From JALZVT01 sp964611345 (GTDB lineage: Bacteria > Pseudomonadota > Gammaproteobacteria > Pseudomonadales > Azotimanducaceae): a stretch of 64,000 nt of DNA. The notes under the pieces were generated by a model, which worked only from the letters and a program-made list of their open reading frames with translations, had not been told where the DNA came from and made no database searches. The position numbers and the translations under genes are program-made. Positions 8,003 through 16,103 of this stretch are shown one piece after another. Positions within the stretch are counted from its first letter, which is position 1. Every line of letters starts with the position of its first letter. The stretch lies in NCBI GenBank assembly GCA_964611345.1, contig CAZSYU010000010.1:6988-70987 (forward strand), in the 5' to 3' direction.

Positions 8003-9300
8003 CCCGCACCAACGCCCCAGTCGTTGAGCGCCGAGCGAATGCGCTCGAGCCCAAGCTCAATCTGTTCGGCAGAGGTGGTAAATGCAAAGCGAACATTTTG
8101 TGCAGCACCCACCGTGCCAAAATCGGTTCCAGGGGTGACTGCAACCTTGTATTCGTCAAGCAACCGCCAGCAAAAGGTTTCTGCGTCCATACCCGTGTGG
8201 CTCAGGTCGACGTAAAGAAAAAATCCACCGCCAGGGACGAATGGAATCCCAAAACCCAGCTGCGACAGGCCGCCTACCAACAGATCTCGCCGCTGCCGAA
8301 AGACGTCCCGGCGCCGCTCATGTTCAGCCATTGCCGGCGGGCTGAAAGCAGCGATGGCTGCATATTGAGCTGGAGTAGAGGCAGAAATAAATAGGTTTTG
8401 GGCAAAGCGTTCTAACGGTTCGTAGGCCCAGTCAGGTGTAACTACCCAACCTAGTCGCCAGCCTGTCATGCCAAAGAATTTCGAAAAACTGTTAACCAAA
8501 AACGCATCCGGGTCTACTTGCCAACCACAGCTATAGCTATCTGGCCGCTCTTCGAACACTAACCCCGAGTAGATTTCATCGAGCAATACCACGCCCTTGT
8601 TATCGTGTACCGCAGAGCACACCCCAGCCAGTTGTGTCGCACTCAACATTCCCCCGGTCGGATTCGCCGGCGAGGCCAGCAACACGCCATGGGTCTGCTC
8701 GTTCCAGGCAGCTCGAACCTGCGCGCCTGTGAGCTGAAACTCATCGCTCGCATCAGCAGGTAGCAGGCGTGGCACGGCATTCACCAGATGAGCAAAAGCC
8801 GAGTTACAGGGATAACCCGGATCGGCCATCAACATTTCTTGACCCGGATCGAACAAAGCAGCCATCAGCAGCGTCAGTGCACCGCTGGCACCGGCCGTCA
8901 CCAGAATGTTCTCTGGGGCCACCTGCTGACCCAATGAGGTGCAGTAATAGTCGGCAATTGCTTCCCGCAGGGGCAACACGCCATCGGCATTGGTGTACTT
9001 TGTCTGACCAGCTGCCAGTGCCGCCTGACCCGCCGTACAAATGGGTTCGCAGGTGCTGAAATCAGGTTCGCCGAGCTGAAAGTGCACCACGGTGTGCCCC
9101 TCCGCCTCATACTGGAACGCACGTTTAGACAGCTCCATCACCCGGAAGGGTTCAACGACCCCTGCACGTGCTGCCAGGGGACCCGCTAAGCCACTGCTCG
9201 TCGTGCCACCTGGAAAAGCCTGTTTTTCGCGTGCGCCCTTGCTCACTTGCACTCCAGAATCTTGCCGCTGGGTAGGAAGGGCGTCAGTGTATATGGTCAT
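7999..9300 (-). CDS. Class I/II PLP-dependent aminotransferase
   Basis: A cytoplasmic fold-type I aminotransferase. The core begins at RAGVVEPFRVMEL and shows LGEPDFSTCEPI, GASGALTLLMAAL, the NPTGG loop (SPANPTGGML), DEIYSGLVFE, and the PLP-lysine motif SFSKFFGMTGWRLGW; the C-terminal Arg lies in VRFAFTTS. The ATG at 9300 is the best in-frame start, but it gives about 50 residues before the core that look poorly conserved, and no strong ribosome site is seen. The true start could lie further in. It is co-transcribed with sfsA. The substrate is not evident. Confidence 0.85.
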   Translation of the reverse strand: MTIYTDALPTQRQDSGVQVSKGAREKQAFPGGTTSSGLAGPLAARAGVVEPFRVMELSKRAFQYEAEGHTVVHFQLGEPDFSTCEPICTAGQAALAAGQTKYTNADGVLPLREAIADYYCTSLGQQVAPENILVTAGASGALTLLMAALFDPGQEMLMADPGYPCNSAFAHLVNAVPRLLPADASDEFQLTGAQVRAAWNEQTHGVLLASPANPTGGMLSATQLAGVCSAVHDNKGVVLLDEIYSGLVFEERPDSYSCGWQVDPDAFLVNSFSKFFGMTGWRLGWVVTPDWAYEPLERFAQNLFISASTPAQYAAIAAFSPPAMAEHERRRDVFRQRRDLLVGGLSQLGFGIPFVPGGGFFLYVDLSHTGMDAETFCWRLLDEYKVAVTPGTDFGTVGAAQNVRFAFTTSAEQIELGLERIRSALNDWGVGAG

Positions 9301-9451
9301 CCGCGAAATGTTCTGGTAGTTTACGCGCCCTCTCGCCAAGGCTGGCTGGACACGAGCCGATTCTCACGAATATTGAATCTGGCAACAGGTCCGCAGCGTT
9401 GTCCGGCGGGGAAAGCAGCAGAAGACCAGCCGAAGAGGATATGTTCCGCGT

Positions 9452-10390
9452 ATGGCCGCAAAAAAAGACACTGGATCAAAGACCCCGGCGGCTAAGAAGG
9501 CAGCCGCGAAGGGCAAGGCAAAGAAATCAACCAGCAAAGCCGCCAGCACGACCGCGGCAGCGAAGAAAACAGGCAAGAAAGCCCCTGCCAACACCGCCTC
9601 CGCCGAGAAAGCGGCGACCAAGGCTACCGCCAAGAAGACCAAAAAAGCGGCCACGTCCAAAACTCCAGCAAAGAAGAAAGCAGTCACGAGCGCAAAAAAA
9701 CCGACGAGCGACAAGAAAACCGCTCCCAGCAAGAAAGCCGCAGCCGCCAAGCCTGCAGCAGATTCCACTAAAAAAACGCCGGCCAAAAAAGCCGCAGCAA
9801 CCAAAGCACCGGCCAAAAAGACCGCTGCCAAGAAAAGGACCAGTGGCAAGGCTCGGAGCCGCTCCAAGGTGACCGAAGCCATTGTGAATACACCTATTCG
9901 CAAACGACCCGTGTCCAAAAAACCAGCCGTCAAGCTGCTGCCACGCCCCACCAGCCACGCGAAGGCATCCGCAGATTCGCCTTTCAAGAACTACACGCCG
10001 TACAATCCGAAGAAGAATGAGCTGTATATGAATTCGGATCAGGAGGATCACTTCCGAACGATCTTGAACAACTGGCGGACTGAATTGATGGAAGAGGTGG
10101 ACCGCACGGTCAACCACATGCAGGACGAAGCGGCCAACTTCCCGGACCCGGCAGACCGGGCCACCCAGGAAGAAGAGTTCAGCATCGAGCTGCGCACCCG
10201 CGACCGGGAACGCAAGCTGATCAAAAAGATCGATCAAACGCTGGAACGTCTCGAACAAGAAGACTACGGTTTTTGCGACACCTGCGGTATCGAGATTGGC
10301 CTGCGCCGACTCGAAGCACGGCCCACTGCAACGCAATGCGTAGATTGCAAAACCCTCGATGAGCTTAAAGAGCGACAGCTCCACGGCTAA
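9452..10390 (+). CDS. dksA: DksA/TraR family RNA polymerase-binding factor with histone H1-like N-terminal tail
   Basis: A 312-residue protein, twice the length of E. coli DksA (151). Residues 1 to about 140 are a Lys/Ala/Thr-rich tail with many AAKK and PAKK repeats, like histone H1 C-termini. Residues about 185-312 form the DksA domain: a coiled coil with the tip motif DPADRA (Asp232, Asp235, Ala237), needed for action at the polymerase secondary channel with ppGpp, and a zinc finger with Cys275, Cys278, Cys296 and Cys299. It overlaps gluQRS by 32 bp, the usual dksA-gluQRS pairing. Confidence 0.92.
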   Translation: MAAKKDTGSKTPAAKKAAAKGKAKKSTSKAASTTAAAKKTGKKAPANTASAEKAATKATAKKTKKAATSKTPAKKKAVTSAKKPTSDKKTAPSKKAAAAKPAADSTKKTPAKKAAATKAPAKKTAAKKRTSGKARSRSKVTEAIVNTPIRKRPVSKKPAVKLLPRPTSHAKASADSPFKNYTPYNPKKNELYMNSDQEDHFRTILNNWRTELMEEVDRTVNHMQDEAANFPDPADRATQEEEFSIELRTRDRERKLIKKIDQTLERLEQEDYGFCDTCGIEIGLRRLEARPTATQCVDCKTLDELKERQLHG

Positions 10391-11357
10391 GCCATCGTCT
10401 GTTCCGCTGGCTGGTCTAAAGCGTGGGACCGCAAACGATACGAGCGGGCCTGTTGGGCGCTTTGCGCCGTCGCCATCCGGGCCGCTGCATTTCGGCTCCC
10501 TGATCACTGCGCTCGCGAGTTTTCTGGACGTACGCACCCAACAGGGTCAATGGCTGCTGCGCATTGATGATCTTGATGCGCCACGCACAACACCCGGCAG
10601 CGAAGCCACAATTTTGCAAACACTCGAGGCTCACCAGTTGCACTGGGATGGCACACCCACCCGCCAGAGCGACCATCAACCTCACTACGAACTGGCACTG
10701 CAGGAACTCGCGCGGCTGGACTTACTGTTTTTTTGCGACTGCTCGCGCAAATCGCTCAAGGGAGCAACGGCCTACCCAGGCAACTGCAGACATCGCCGCT
10801 GCAACCCAGCGCAGCTTGCTGCCCATTTGCGTACCCCACCGGATGCACACGATTGCGCCATTCGCCTGCAAATGCCTGACCGCGAGCTAGGCTTCAACGA
10901 CCAATTGCAGGGCCCACAAAAAACCCACTTGGCCCGCGAAGGCGGCGACTACATCGTGCTGCGCCGCGACGGCCTGGTGAGCTATCAGCTGGCGGTGGTG
11001 GTTGATGACGCGTTAACTGCCGTCACCCAGGTGGTGCGCGGTGCCGATCTGTTACCCACCACTGCGCGCCAACAACATCTGCACGAGCAGCTTGGCTGCA
11101 CTGCACCTACTTGGCTACACCTGCCCATACTGCTGAATCAGCGCAACACAAAACTCTCCAAGCAGGCACGGTCCTTAGCTGTCACTGCCGCCAATGTGGC
11201 GGCCAACCTCTGCATCGCCCTGCAATTGTTGGGACAACAGCCGCCGCCAGAGGCAACTCTGTGGCCAGCCCACGAGCTAATGGACTGGGCAATAGCAAAC
11301 TGGTCGCGCGATCGCCTGCCAGCAGGAGAGTCGTTTGCAGACTTTTATGGCTGGTGA
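10359..11357 (+). CDS. gluQRS: Glutamyl-Q tRNA(Asp) synthetase
   Basis: A truncated GluRS paralogue that attaches glutamate to the queuosine of tRNA(Asp). The catalytic core is present: GRFAPSPSGPLHFGSL (HIGH-like HFGS), LRIDDLDAPR, the zinc site CDCSRK...YPGNCRHR, and NTKLSKQ (KMSKS-like). The anticodon-binding domain is absent, as in the family. The ATG at 10359 lies inside the dksA end (32-bp overlap); no other in-frame start is convincing before GRFAPSPS, so translation is probably coupled to dksA. Confidence 0.92.
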   Translation: MSLKSDSSTAKPSSVPLAGLKRGTANDTSGPVGRFAPSPSGPLHFGSLITALASFLDVRTQQGQWLLRIDDLDAPRTTPGSEATILQTLEAHQLHWDGTPTRQSDHQPHYELALQELARLDLLFFCDCSRKSLKGATAYPGNCRHRRCNPAQLAAHLRTPPDAHDCAIRLQMPDRELGFNDQLQGPQKTHLAREGGDYIVLRRDGLVSYQLAVVVDDALTAVTQVVRGADLLPTTARQQHLHEQLGCTAPTWLHLPILLNQRNTKLSKQARSLAVTAANVAANLCIALQLLGQQPPPEATLWPAHELMDWAIANWSRDRLPAGESFADFYGW

Positions 11358-11414
11358 GGTGCTTGTGAGTTGCACCGGTGGCCCTTCTATCAACGCCCCT
11401 GCTAAGCTGCGCCT

Positions 11415-12761
11415 ATGACACGCCTTCTACTTGCCGGTTCAGCCTCAGCGGATACCCAGCTTGCGCATAAACTGCGTCAGCAGGGCTATGACGTTTGTGG
11501 CTCACCAGAGCGCTCAACACGGACCGCCTTCGATCCGGGTTCGGTGCAGCTTGTGATTTACGGCGCACGCGATGGCGAAACCGCTTTCCTTGACGAGCTG
11601 GCAGACCTGCCCGTTATCGTGCTGGCCCGCAATCCTGATCCTCGCGCAGTTGTTGCTGTGATGAAAGCCGGAGCAACTGATTATCTGGTGCGGCCGTTCA
11701 GCAACGACGAACTGTTCGCCAGCGTCGAAAATGCCTGCAAAGTGTCTGCTCAAAATGCCCTGCAACCCAACGACAACAGTGTGCTTGCCAGCATGCTGGG
11801 TGACAGCCCGGTCATGCAGACGCTGTTCGAGCGTATTCGTCGAGTTGCCCCCACCGAAACGCCAGTACTGATCGAAGGCGAGATTGGCAGTGGCAAAGAG
11901 CTTATCGCCAGAGCGATACACGCCTCTTCAACCCGCAATCAAATGCCGCTGATCACCATGAATTGCTCAGCGATTCCGGAAGCCCTGCAAGAAACCGAGT
12001 TGTTTGGTGACGCGGGGCTCAACTCCAGCCGCTCTGATGCCGGAGCGCACAGCCCAGACCAGAAAGGACTCATCGAAGCCGCCCACAAAGGCAGCCTGTT
12101 CCTAGATGACATTACGGCACTCTCTTTGGGTTCCCAGGCCAAACTGTTACGGGTACTTAAGTCTGGCGAAAATCGCCGCATGGGGGCGACCAACCCACAA
12201 ACGACCGACGTGCGTATTATCTGTGCGTGCCAAAGAGACCTGGCGAAACTGGTCGAAAGCGGTGCGTTCCGCGAAGACCTTTACTATCGACTCAACGTAG
12301 TCGCTCTGACCCCACCGCCACTACGTGAGCGAGGCGATGATCGCATACGCCTGGCCGAGCGCTTTCTCGAACGCAGTGCGCGCAAACTCGGACGCGCACC
12401 CGCCGTGCTCACGAGCGACGCAATCGCAGCCATTACCGGCTACCACTGGCCAGGCAATGTCCGGGAAATGGAGAATGCCATTGAGCGCGCCGTTATTCTG
12501 GCAAGTTCCCGGGAAATCACCCCAGAGTTACTGGCAATCGATCTGACCACCCAAACGGTTGCGGAAACCACTACTGAGGCCGACCCGAATATCAGTCTCG
12601 AGGACTACTTCGTGAAATTTGTCACCGAGAACCAGGACCAGTGCACCGAGACCGAACTGGCCGAGCGTTTGGGGATCTCGCGCAAGAGTCTGTGGGAGCG
12701 ACGGCAACGACTGAACATTCCCCGTAAACGCACCAAAAAGCGCGCCCCCCGCCGCACCTAG
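11415..12761 (+). CDS. NtrC-like regulator at the cbrB locus with degenerate receiver and no GAFTGA loop
   Basis: A 448-residue three-domain protein. The N-terminal CheY-like receiver is degenerate: the acidic pair is missing (LLLAGSAS), the phospho-Asp position is Gly50, and the conserved Lys is Arg93. The AAA+ domain keeps Walker A (GEIGSGKE), Walker B (GSLFLDDI) and FREDLYYRLNV, but the stretch after ELFG (residues 199-222) lacks GAFTGA, the loop that contacts sigma-54. A Fis-type helix-turn-helix (TELAERLGISRKSLWERRQ) ends the protein. Its place between gluQRS and pcnB is that of Pseudomonas cbrB; no cbrA kinase is present. It is therefore probably a phosphorylation-independent DNA-binding regulator rather than a classical sigma-54 activator. 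Confidence 0.85.
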   Translation: MTRLLLAGSASADTQLAHKLRQQGYDVCGSPERSTRTAFDPGSVQLVIYGARDGETAFLDELADLPVIVLARNPDPRAVVAVMKAGATDYLVRPFSNDELFASVENACKVSAQNALQPNDNSVLASMLGDSPVMQTLFERIRRVAPTETPVLIEGEIGSGKELIARAIHASSTRNQMPLITMNCSAIPEALQETELFGDAGLNSSRSDAGAHSPDQKGLIEAAHKGSLFLDDITALSLGSQAKLLRVLKSGENRRMGATNPQTTDVRIICACQRDLAKLVESGAFREDLYYRLNVVALTPPPLRERGDDRIRLAERFLERSARKLGRAPAVLTSDAIAAITGYHWPGNVREMENAIERAVILASSREITPELLAIDLTTQTVAETTTEADPNISLEDYFVKFVTENQDQCTETELAERLGISRKSLWERRQRLNIPRKRTKKRAPRRT

Positions 12762-12795
12762 GCTCGTTACCGGAGACCACAAAGGCTCGCAACAG

Positions 12796-12816
12796 ACCCA
12801 CTATTTGGGTGTTTCA
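12796..12816 (+). terminator. Weak stem-loop downstream of the NtrC-like gene
   Basis: A 5-bp stem ACCCA-CTATT-TGGGT followed by GTTTC, 35 bp after the stop codon. The stem is short and the U-tract poor, so it is only a possible terminator. Confidence 0.25.
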
Positions 12817-12887
12817 GTAACACTTCGATTATCCTAAGTCATTGTTTTAAATGGCTTATTGCGCCCCTATTAGCATTGTCATAACAT

Positions 12888-13088
12888 CCGCCTATCGCAG
12901 CATAAAAACCGCTACGAGCCGCAGAAAACTCAAAACAACAACAAAACAACAAGAGCTTCAGCGCTGCCGCGATCCACAAACCTCCAACCTCTCACTAGTG
13001 AGAGGGCAAAAGAGAGGGGAGGGACTACCGAACGGCCATGCCGAATCGGCGTAAGGGGCCCAATCACGCTGTGATGGGCGCCTTTCTT
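12888..13088 (+). ncRNA. Candidate CrcZ-like small RNA
   Basis: No gene is visible between the NtrC-like gene and pcnB, where Pseudomonas encodes the Crc/Hfq-sequestering RNA CrcZ. An A-rich tract at 12932-12954 carries two adjacent AACAACAA-type motifs, the kind bound by Hfq-Crc. A terminator-like hairpin with a TTTCTT tail ends at 13088. A weak promoter (TTGCGC at 12859, TAACAT at 12882) would start transcription near 12890. Both ends are estimates. Position and motif support the idea; there is no sigma-54 promoter and no proof of transcription. Confidence 0.35.
13055..13088 (+). terminator. Rho-independent terminator-like hairpin
   Basis: GGGCCCAATCAC and GTGATGGGCGCC form a stem of about ten pairs with a GCT loop and small bulges, followed by TTTCTT. 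It lies alone in the gap before pcnB, about 500 bp from the pcnB start, so it must end some transcript other than pcnB. Confidence 0.5.
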
Positions 13089-13595
13089 CCCAATTTATCC
13101 ATCTTCTTTGGCCTGCATTAGGTTTTTTTTGGGCCGGTCCTTGGTAGACTTGACCCTTGTCCGGCGGCCTTGAGTCGTCCGGCGGCGCGCTATTGCTAGC
13201 CACTCGAATTTCGGTCACTTGAAATTCCTGGTCACATCAATAGCCCCAACCAACTGGCAAACCCCAGTTGTAGCTGGCCCAGACATCGGCCGACGCCGCT
13301 CTTGCCCTGCTTGAATCTGATCGCCAATGCTGCGGCGCCTCAGACGCAATCGGTCAATCGGTGTACAGACCCGGTCTCGCCGATTGCTCGCGCCCACTGC
13401 GTTATGTGGACGCCAAGGAGCAGTAAAGAGCAAGGCAGACCCGTTGCATTTACACAACGCGTGCAACCGATTTTGCACGCGCTAGCCGCAAAACCAGCCG
13501 CATATGCGGCCTGGTATTGCTGTGACTGATCGCTGCGGCTGAACGCGGCGCCAGGGGCACCAATCTGCGGTCTATACGCAAACTGGAAACACGCT
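13089..13595. other. Non-coding stretch before pcnB
   Basis: No reading frame here looks like protein. It contains an eight-T run at about 13122, two copies of GTCCGGCGGC near 13159 and 13177, and a perfect inverted repeat at 13206-13227. It presumably holds the pcnB promoter and leader, but I cannot place a convincing -10/-35 pair. Confidence 0.4.
13206..13227. repeat. Inverted repeat GAATTTC-N8-GAAATTC
   Basis: Perfect 7-bp arms separated by eight bases in the non-coding stretch upstream of pcnB. The geometry suits a dimeric regulator or a small hairpin; no poly-T follows on either strand. Confidence 0.35.
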
Positions 13596-15296
13596 ATGGA
13601 TGACAACACGGCGCACGAAGACGCCGACCAAGAGCTTGCTGACGCGGCTGCTGATACCGAAGACGCTGCAGAAGACTCTACGGAGACGAAAGCGCCGCGA
13701 GAAAAGCCGGTCGCAGCGCCCGGCATCATCGACCCCGAGCTCGTCGAGCCGGCGGCGGTTGAAGTGGTGCAAGGGCTCCGCGATCGCGACTTCGAAGCCT
13801 ATTTGGTCGGTGGCTGTGTCCGCGATCTGCTGCTGGGGCTAACCCCCAAAGACTTCGATGTGGCGACCAACGCAACACCCGAGGAGGTGCGCCAGGTGTT
13901 TCGCCGGTCTCGTACCGTCGGGCGGCGTTTCCGCATTGTGCATGTACGTATCGGACGACAACTCTTCGAAGTTTCTACCTATCGCAAAAACGTCGACGAG
14001 GATGACTTTCCGGAAGATGTCACCACATCTGAAGACGGTGTTATTTTGCGCGACAACAGTTACGGCACCATGGAAGACGATACCTTTCGTCGCGACTTCA
14101 CCGTCAATGCCATGTACTACGATCCACTGGATGGCTCGGTAACTGATCTGGCCGGCGGCCAGGAAGACTTAAAGGAGTGTCGCCTGCGCCTCATCGGCGA
14201 ACCCCAACTCCGCCTGCGCGAAGACCCCGTGCGTATACTGCGCGCCATTCGCTTCGCGGCCAAACTCGACTTTGACATAGATCACTCGGTGCAGGACGCC
14301 ATCCCACCCACGGCAGAATTGCTCACAGCCATACCACCAGCACGCCTGTTTGATGAAATGAACAAACTGTTTCTAGGCGGCAAAGCAGCACGCGCCTGGG
14401 AACTAATGCGTAAGTTTGGGCTGGCAGAAATTCTGTTCCCCGCCACCAACCCGGAAGACGAACTTGTTGCACTGGCGATGGAGAGTACAGACGGGCGCAT
14501 CGCTGATGAAAAACCGGTTACGCCAGGTTTTCTGTTTGCCGTACTGCTGTGGGATGACTATCAGGCGCGTATTACTGAAAACGCACTACAGCAGTCAATG
14601 CAAGAAGCAGAGAACAACGCGGCAGCCGAGTGCATACGTGAGCAGCAGCTCACCATCGCCATCCCGCGTCGTTTCGCACAGTTCATTAGAGACGTCTGGG
14701 CACTGCAACCAAAACTCGAGCGCCGCCAACAGAAAAATCTGTCGCGCATGCTCAGCCATCCCAAGTTTCGTGCGGGCTACGACTTTTTGCTGCTAAGAGC
14801 AGAAAAGAACCTGGTTGAACAGGAAGCAGCCGACTGGTGGACCGAAATTCAAAAAACCCACGAAGTTGTCCCTCGGCCTGATCCAGACGATGAAGACGAT
14901 GATGGCAATCGACGTGATGGTAAAGGCGGTGAAGGGCGCTCCCGGCGGCGACGCAGAGGTGGACGTAAGCGCGCGGGTTCTTCCGGGAATAACTCGGGCA
15001 ACAAGAAAGATGGCGGCAACAGTAACCGCGGCGGCCGCAATCGTTCCGGACGCAAGAGAAATTCTGATGGCAATTCAGGGGGTAACTCGGCCGGCGGTGA
15101 CGTTAACGGTAACGTCGCCATCGGCGCTTCAGCCAGCAAGGGCAACTCGCAGCAGGCAAGTGGTGAAGACGGCGCACCGAAGAAGAAACGCCGACGACGA
15201 CGCAGGCCCCGCCGCCGTAATAACGCAGGCGGCGACAGCGGCGGTAACACGCCTGCTGACAGTGGCGGCAATAGCGGCGGTAACTCGGCGGAGTAA
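13596..15296 (+). CDS. pcnB: Poly(A) polymerase I with long basic low-complexity tail
   Basis: Adds poly(A) tails to RNA 3' ends and so promotes decay. The nucleotidyltransferase signature YLVGGCVRDLLLG and the catalytic DFDVATNA are present, followed by the RNA-binding head (RRDFTVNAMYYD, LREDPVRILRAIRFAAKL). At 566 residues it is about 100 longer than usual: from about residue 430 the tail is rich in Arg, Gly, Asn and Ser, with RRRRRGG, GNNSGN-type repeats and a run of basic residues. An acidic stretch of about 45 residues precedes the core. GGAAA lies eight bases before the ATG. folK, the usual next gene, is absent. Confidence 0.9.
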   Translation: MDDNTAHEDADQELADAAADTEDAAEDSTETKAPREKPVAAPGIIDPELVEPAAVEVVQGLRDRDFEAYLVGGCVRDLLLGLTPKDFDVATNATPEEVRQVFRRSRTVGRRFRIVHVRIGRQLFEVSTYRKNVDEDDFPEDVTTSEDGVILRDNSYGTMEDDTFRRDFTVNAMYYDPLDGSVTDLAGGQEDLKECRLRLIGEPQLRLREDPVRILRAIRFAAKLDFDIDHSVQDAIPPTAELLTAIPPARLFDEMNKLFLGGKAARAWELMRKFGLAEILFPATNPEDELVALAMESTDGRIADEKPVTPGFLFAVLLWDDYQARITENALQQSMQEAENNAAAECIREQQLTIAIPRRFAQFIRDVWALQPKLERRQQKNLSRMLSHPKFRAGYDFLLLRAEKNLVEQEAADWWTEIQKTHEVVPRPDPDDEDDDGNRRDGKGGEGRSRRRRRGGRKRAGSSGNNSGNKKDGGNSNRGGRNRSGRKRNSDGNSGGNSAGGDVNGNVAIGASASKGNSQQASGEDGAPKKKRRRRRRPRRRNNAGGDSGGNTPADSGGNSGGNSAE

Positions 15297-15301
15297 CAGG
15301 C

Positions 15302-16027
15302 ATGGCTGCAAGCTCAAACGCACAACGGACGGCCGGGGTTACCGGCGGTATCGAATCAATCGAACAGCACAACGAGCGCCTTAAAGCGGCTCCACGCTAT
15401 ATCGCGGTTGAAGGACCTATTGGCGTGGGTAAAACCACGCTATCAAAGCGCCTGGCCGATACGCTGGGCTACCCGCTGCTGCTCGAACCCGCCAGTGAAA
15501 ACCCATTCCTCGATCGCTTCTATCGTGATCCACGCGCCAACGCCCTACCCACCCAGCTATTCTTTTTGCTGCATCGCGTTCAGCAAATGCAGGACATAAG
15601 TTCGGGAGAACTGGTTGAGCCCAATTTGGTCGCCGACTTCCTGATAGAAAAAGATCGCCTGTTCGCCGAGCTGACGCTCGATGCAGAAGAGTACAAACTT
15701 TACGAACAGATCTATGCGTCTCTGCGAGTCACCGCGCCAACGCCAGACCTGGTGATTTATCTGCAGGCACCAACCCGGGTATTACAGAACCGTATCCGCA
15801 ACCGCGGCATTCAATACGAACGCTACATAGACGAGGGTTATTTGGAGCGTTTGACAGATTCGTATGCACAGTTCTTCCACTTCTACGAAGAGGCACCGCT
15901 ACTAATCGTCAACGCAGCAGAGCTTGATCTCGCCGACAATCAGAGCCACTACGATGAATTGCTGGAGGAAATTTTGACGCAACGTACTCCGCGCCACTAT
16001 TTCAACCCTCAACCAACCTTGCTATAG
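15302..16027 (+). CDS. Deoxynucleoside kinase family protein
   Basis: A 241-residue P-loop kinase of the dCK/dGK/TK2 type, which phosphorylates deoxynucleosides for salvage. Visible motifs are the P-loop GPIGVGKTTLSKRLA, the ExxxENPFLDRFY region, the DFLIEKDRLFA motif (ERS/DRS equivalent), and a lid with RIRNRGIQYER. It starts five bases after pcnB, in the position folK holds in many relatives. About 30 extra residues precede the core. The preferred base cannot be read from the sequence. Confidence 0.82.
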   Translation: MAASSNAQRTAGVTGGIESIEQHNERLKAAPRYIAVEGPIGVGKTTLSKRLADTLGYPLLLEPASENPFLDRFYRDPRANALPTQLFFLLHRVQQMQDISSGELVEPNLVADFLIEKDRLFAELTLDAEEYKLYEQIYASLRVTAPTPDLVIYLQAPTRVLQNRIRNRGIQYERYIDEGYLERLTDSYAQFFHFYEEAPLLIVNAAELDLADNQSHYDELLEEILTQRTPRHYFNPQPTLL

Positions 16028-16103
16028 CTGCATTTCCAACCTTTTCTCAAGGCGATCATTGCTACACAAATAACCACCAGTCACTACTTAGGAGCAGTAC
16101 CCT

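Noticed and set aside
9527..10537. 336-codon open frame antisense to dksA
   Set aside because: It is Gly/Phe/Arg-rich sequence produced by the Lys/Ala codons of the true gene; no known domain.
12851..13054. 67-codon frame over the candidate small RNA
   Set aside because: No ribosome site and no protein-like composition.
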